Source: DATLZB01 sp035574175
GTDB taxonomy: Bacteria; Pseudomonadota; Alphaproteobacteria; Rhizobiales; Hyphomicrobiaceae
Assembly (NCBI GenBank): GCA_035574175.1
Contig: DATLZB010000179.1
Span: forward strand, 1 to 7,596
DNA length: 7,596 nt
Reading direction: 5' to 3'
Below, one piece after another: positions 6,014 through 7,596 of the stretch. A program made the position numbers and the translations under genes. The first letter of the stretch is position 1. Each line of letters starts with the position of its first letter. The notes under the pieces are model-generated. The model was not told the origin of the DNA and searched no databases. It saw nothing but the letters and a program-made list of their open reading frames with translations.

Positions 6014-7423
6014 TCAAGCCGGCGGCGGCAGGATCTTGCCGGGATTGAGGATGCCCTGCGGGTCAAGCGCCGCCTTGATGCGGCGCATCACCTCGACGCC
6101 AGCGCCGTGCTCGGCCGTCATGTAGGCGATCTTGCCCTGGCCGATGCCGTGCTCTCCGGTGGCGGTGCCGTCCATGGCCAGTGCCCGCGCGGCGAGCCGA
6201 TCGAGGAAGCCTTGGACTTTTCCCCGGTCGGCCGGATCGGAGGCAGCGAAGACGGGGATGGTGTGGAAGTTGCCGTCGCCGACGTGGCCGACGATGGGGG
6301 CGAGCAGGCCGGAGCGGGCGATGTCGGCCTGGGTCTCGGCGAGGCATTCGGCAAGCCGCGAAATCGGCACGCAAACATCGGTGGCAAGCAGGTCCTTGCC
6401 GGGCCAGGCGGTGCGCACCGCCCAATAAACGTCGTGGCGCGCCTTCCACAATCGGCGACGGTCCTCCTCGTGGGCGGCCCAGTCGAAGCGAACGGCGCCC
6501 TCGGCCATGGCCAGCACCCTAAACTGGTCGATCTCTTCCCGGGCGGCCGTCTTGCTGCCGTGAAATTCCAGAAACAAGGTGGGGCATTCCTCCAGCGTCA
6601 GGTGCGAGTAGGCGTTGGCGGCGCGGATCGAAAGCTCGTCCAGCAGCTCCATGCGGGCAAGACCCAAACCGAGCTGTATCGCCTGAATGACGGTGTTGCA
6701 GGCGCCTTCGACGGTGCGGAACGGGCAGACCGCGGCGAGGATGACCTCGGGCACGCCGTGAAGGCGCAGCGTCAGCTCGGTGATGATGCCGAGCGTGCCT
6801 TCCGAGCCGACCAGCAGCCTTGTCAGGTCATAGCCCGCCGCCGATTTGCGCGCGCGCCGCGCGGTGCGCACCAGAGAGCCGTCGGCCATCACGGCGGTCA
6901 GGCTCAGCACGTTGTCGCGCATGGTGCCGTAGCGCACGGTGGTGGTGCCGGAGGCGCGGGTCGCCGCCATGCCGCCGATGGTGGCCTCCTCCGCACCCGG
7001 ATCGACGGAAAAGAACAGGCCGTGGTGGCGCAGATGCTCGTTGAGCGCGCGCCGCGAAATGCCAGCCTCGACGGTACAGTCGAGGTCGCGGTCGTTGACG
7101 GCAAGCACGCGGTCCATGCGCGAAAAGTCGAGCGACAGCCCGCCGAGCGGGGCGTTGACGTGGCCTTCGAGGGAAGTGCCGGCGCCGAAGGGGACGATCG
7201 GCACGCGATGGGCCGCCGCCACGCGCACGATGTCGGCGACTTCGGCCGTGCTCTCGACCCAGATCACGGCATCGGGCGGCTCGCTCGGAATCCAGGTGAG
7301 CGTGCTCGCATGCTGGCGGCGCACGGCTTCTCCGGTCTGCAGGCGCTCAGCGAAGCGCTGCTTCAAGACGGCGATGGCAGTCTCGAAACGGCCGCTGGCG
7401 CGGGGCGGCTTCGTTGGCGACAT
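6014..7423 (-). CDS. FAD-linked 2-hydroxyacid dehydrogenase, D-lactate dehydrogenase (cytochrome) type
   Basis: A 469-residue flavoprotein of the GlcD/Dld family, which oxidises D-2-hydroxyacids (D-lactate, glycolate or related acids) to 2-oxoacids and passes electrons to cytochrome c or quinone. The N-terminal PCMH-type FAD domain shows PFGAGTSLEGH (78-88), DPGAEEATIGGMAATRASGT (141-160), VRYGTMRDNVL (163-173) and SAGYDLTRLLVGSEGTLGIITE (about 195-216). The C-terminal FAD-oxidase domain carries WKARHD (326-331), GHVGDGNFH (379-387) with its metal-binding histidines, GEHGIG (423-428) and the terminal LDPQGILNPGKIL (453-465). The ATG at 7423 is set by a strong AGGAGG 7 bases upstream. The longer reading from 7474 starts inside the adjacent IS transposase stop and is rejected. 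No signal peptide is seen. The substrate is inferred from family only. Confidence 0.93.
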   Translation of the reverse strand: MSPTKPPRASGRFETAIAVLKQRFAERLQTGEAVRRQHASTLTWIPSEPPDAVIWVESTAEVADIVRVAAAHRVPIVPFGAGTSLEGHVNAPLGGLSLDFSRMDRVLAVNDRDLDCTVEAGISRRALNEHLRHHGLFFSVDPGAEEATIGGMAATRASGTTTVRYGTMRDNVLSLTAVMADGSLVRTARRARKSAAGYDLTRLLVGSEGTLGIITELTLRLHGVPEVILAAVCPFRTVEGACNTVIQAIQLGLGLARMELLDELSIRAANAYSHLTLEECPTLFLEFHGSKTAAREEIDQFRVLAMAEGAVRFDWAAHEEDRRRLWKARHDVYWAVRTAWPGKDLLATDVCVPISRLAECLAETQADIARSGLLAPIVGHVGDGNFHTIPVFAASDPADRGKVQGFLDRLAARALAMDGTATGEHGIGQGKIAYMTAEHGAGVEVMRRIKAALDPQGILNPGKILPPPA

Positions 7424-7427
7424 CGGA

Positions 7428-7437
7428 CCTCCTCCTT
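7428..7437 (-). promoter_or_regulatory. Strong ribosome binding site of the dehydrogenase gene
   Basis: AAGGAGGAGG on the minus strand, with AGGAGG 7 bases before the ATG at 7423. It fixes the start and is the last recognisable host signal before the insertion-sequence end about 23 bp further upstream. Confidence 0.85.
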
Positions 7438-7459
7438 GGAGGGAGACTGTGCGCGCCCT

Positions 7460-7596
7460 AGTACCCTGAATCATAAATCCGAGAAACGTGGTTTGAGGCG
7501 TTTTTGATGGACGACAGCCTTGGTCCAGACGAAGGGCTTGGCGCGGGCGTTGTAGCTATCGACGAACGCATTGATGTGATTCCTGAGCTGTTGGAC
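7460..7596 (-). mobile_element. End of an IS630-type insertion sequence, cut by the window edge
   Basis: The transposase C-terminus reaches 7471, and IS630-family elements end a few to tens of bases beyond the transposase stop, next to a duplicated TA target. A TA at 7459-7460, followed inward by GTACCCTGAATCA, is a plausible outer end and terminal inverted repeat. The opposite end is outside the window, so the repeat and the target duplication cannot be confirmed. The element would end about 37 bp upstream of the dehydrogenase ATG. Confidence 0.55.
7471..7596 (-). CDS. IS630-family transposase, C-terminal 41 residues (partial)
   Basis: Reading the minus strand from the window edge gives 41 residues and a TGA stop at 7471-7473. 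The pattern LRNHINAFVDSYN, then AKPFVWTK, then VVHQKRLKPRFSDL matches the last helix and tail of IS630-type DDE transposases (typically D.F...YN....PF.WTK followed by a basic tail). The DDE catalytic residues lie upstream of this part, beyond the window, so whether the copy is intact cannot be judged. The visible part has no frameshift. Its stop codon overlaps a spurious upstream ATG of the dehydrogenase frame. The family call rests on recognition of this short tail only. Confidence 0.75.
   Translation of the reverse strand, partial: VQQLRNHINAFVDSYNARAKPFVWTKAVVHQKRLKPRFSDL

Noticed and set aside
7424..7474. Upstream ATG at 7474 as the dehydrogenase start
   Set aside because: It overlaps the transposase stop codon and lies inside the presumed insertion-sequence end. 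The ATG at 7423 has a strong Shine-Dalgarno at ideal spacing.
5885..7507. Plus-strand open frame of 540 codons opposite the dehydrogenase gene
   Set aside because: It is antisense to a clear FAD-dehydrogenase with a strong ribosome binding site. Its Gly/Ala/Arg/His-rich translation matches no family and is a product of high third-position G+C.

Overview
The window looks like chromosomal DNA of a GC-rich (roughly two-thirds G+C) alphaproteobacterium, most likely Hyphomicrobiales. This rests on the protein families seen and their wording (PcaC/PcaH/PcaG, a short MetE-like enzyme, a SulP carrier with a STAS domain, a cytochrome-type D-lactate dehydrogenase homologue, an IS630-type transposase end). 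No rRNA, tRNA, CRISPR array or phage gene is visible. Genus cannot be fixed from the sequence alone.

Layout from left to right. Positions 1-166 hold no gene I can support. Positions 167-1873 (minus strand) form a tight pcaC-pcaH-pcaG operon. The two dioxygenase subunits open the ring of protocatechuate to give 3-carboxy-cis,cis-muconate. PcaC acts two steps later, decarboxylating 4-carboxymuconolactone to 3-oxoadipate enol-lactone. The usual rhizobial companions pcaD (upstream) and pcaB (downstream) are not next to these genes. Positions 1991-3088 (minus) encode a 365-residue stand-alone MetE-type catalytic domain with its zinc ligands intact. It is co-directional with and 117 bp upstream of pcaC. 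A roughly 200-bp divergent promoter region follows, centred on a long G+C-rich inverted repeat. Positions 3291-5006 (plus) encode a SulP-family anion transporter. It runs convergently into a minus-strand gene (5025-5906) for a membrane-anchored or secreted protein with a polysaccharide-lyase-14-like domain. Next on the minus strand is an FAD-linked 2-hydroxyacid (D-lactate type) dehydrogenase (6014-7423). The right edge (from about 7460) is the 3' end of an IS630-type insertion sequence, whose transposase stop codon lies only 47 bp upstream of the dehydrogenase start.

The clearest shared theme is catabolism of plant-derived aromatics and organic acids (protocatechuate branch of the beta-ketoadipate pathway, D-2-hydroxyacid oxidation, anion uptake). 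A functional link between the MetE-like enzyme and the pca genes, for example methyl-group disposal during use of methoxylated aromatics, is only a hypothesis from proximity. I did not find a convincing new multi-gene system. The best second looks are the symmetric hairpin between the divergent genes, the incomplete pca cluster beside a MetE-like gene, and the IS end against the dehydrogenase.
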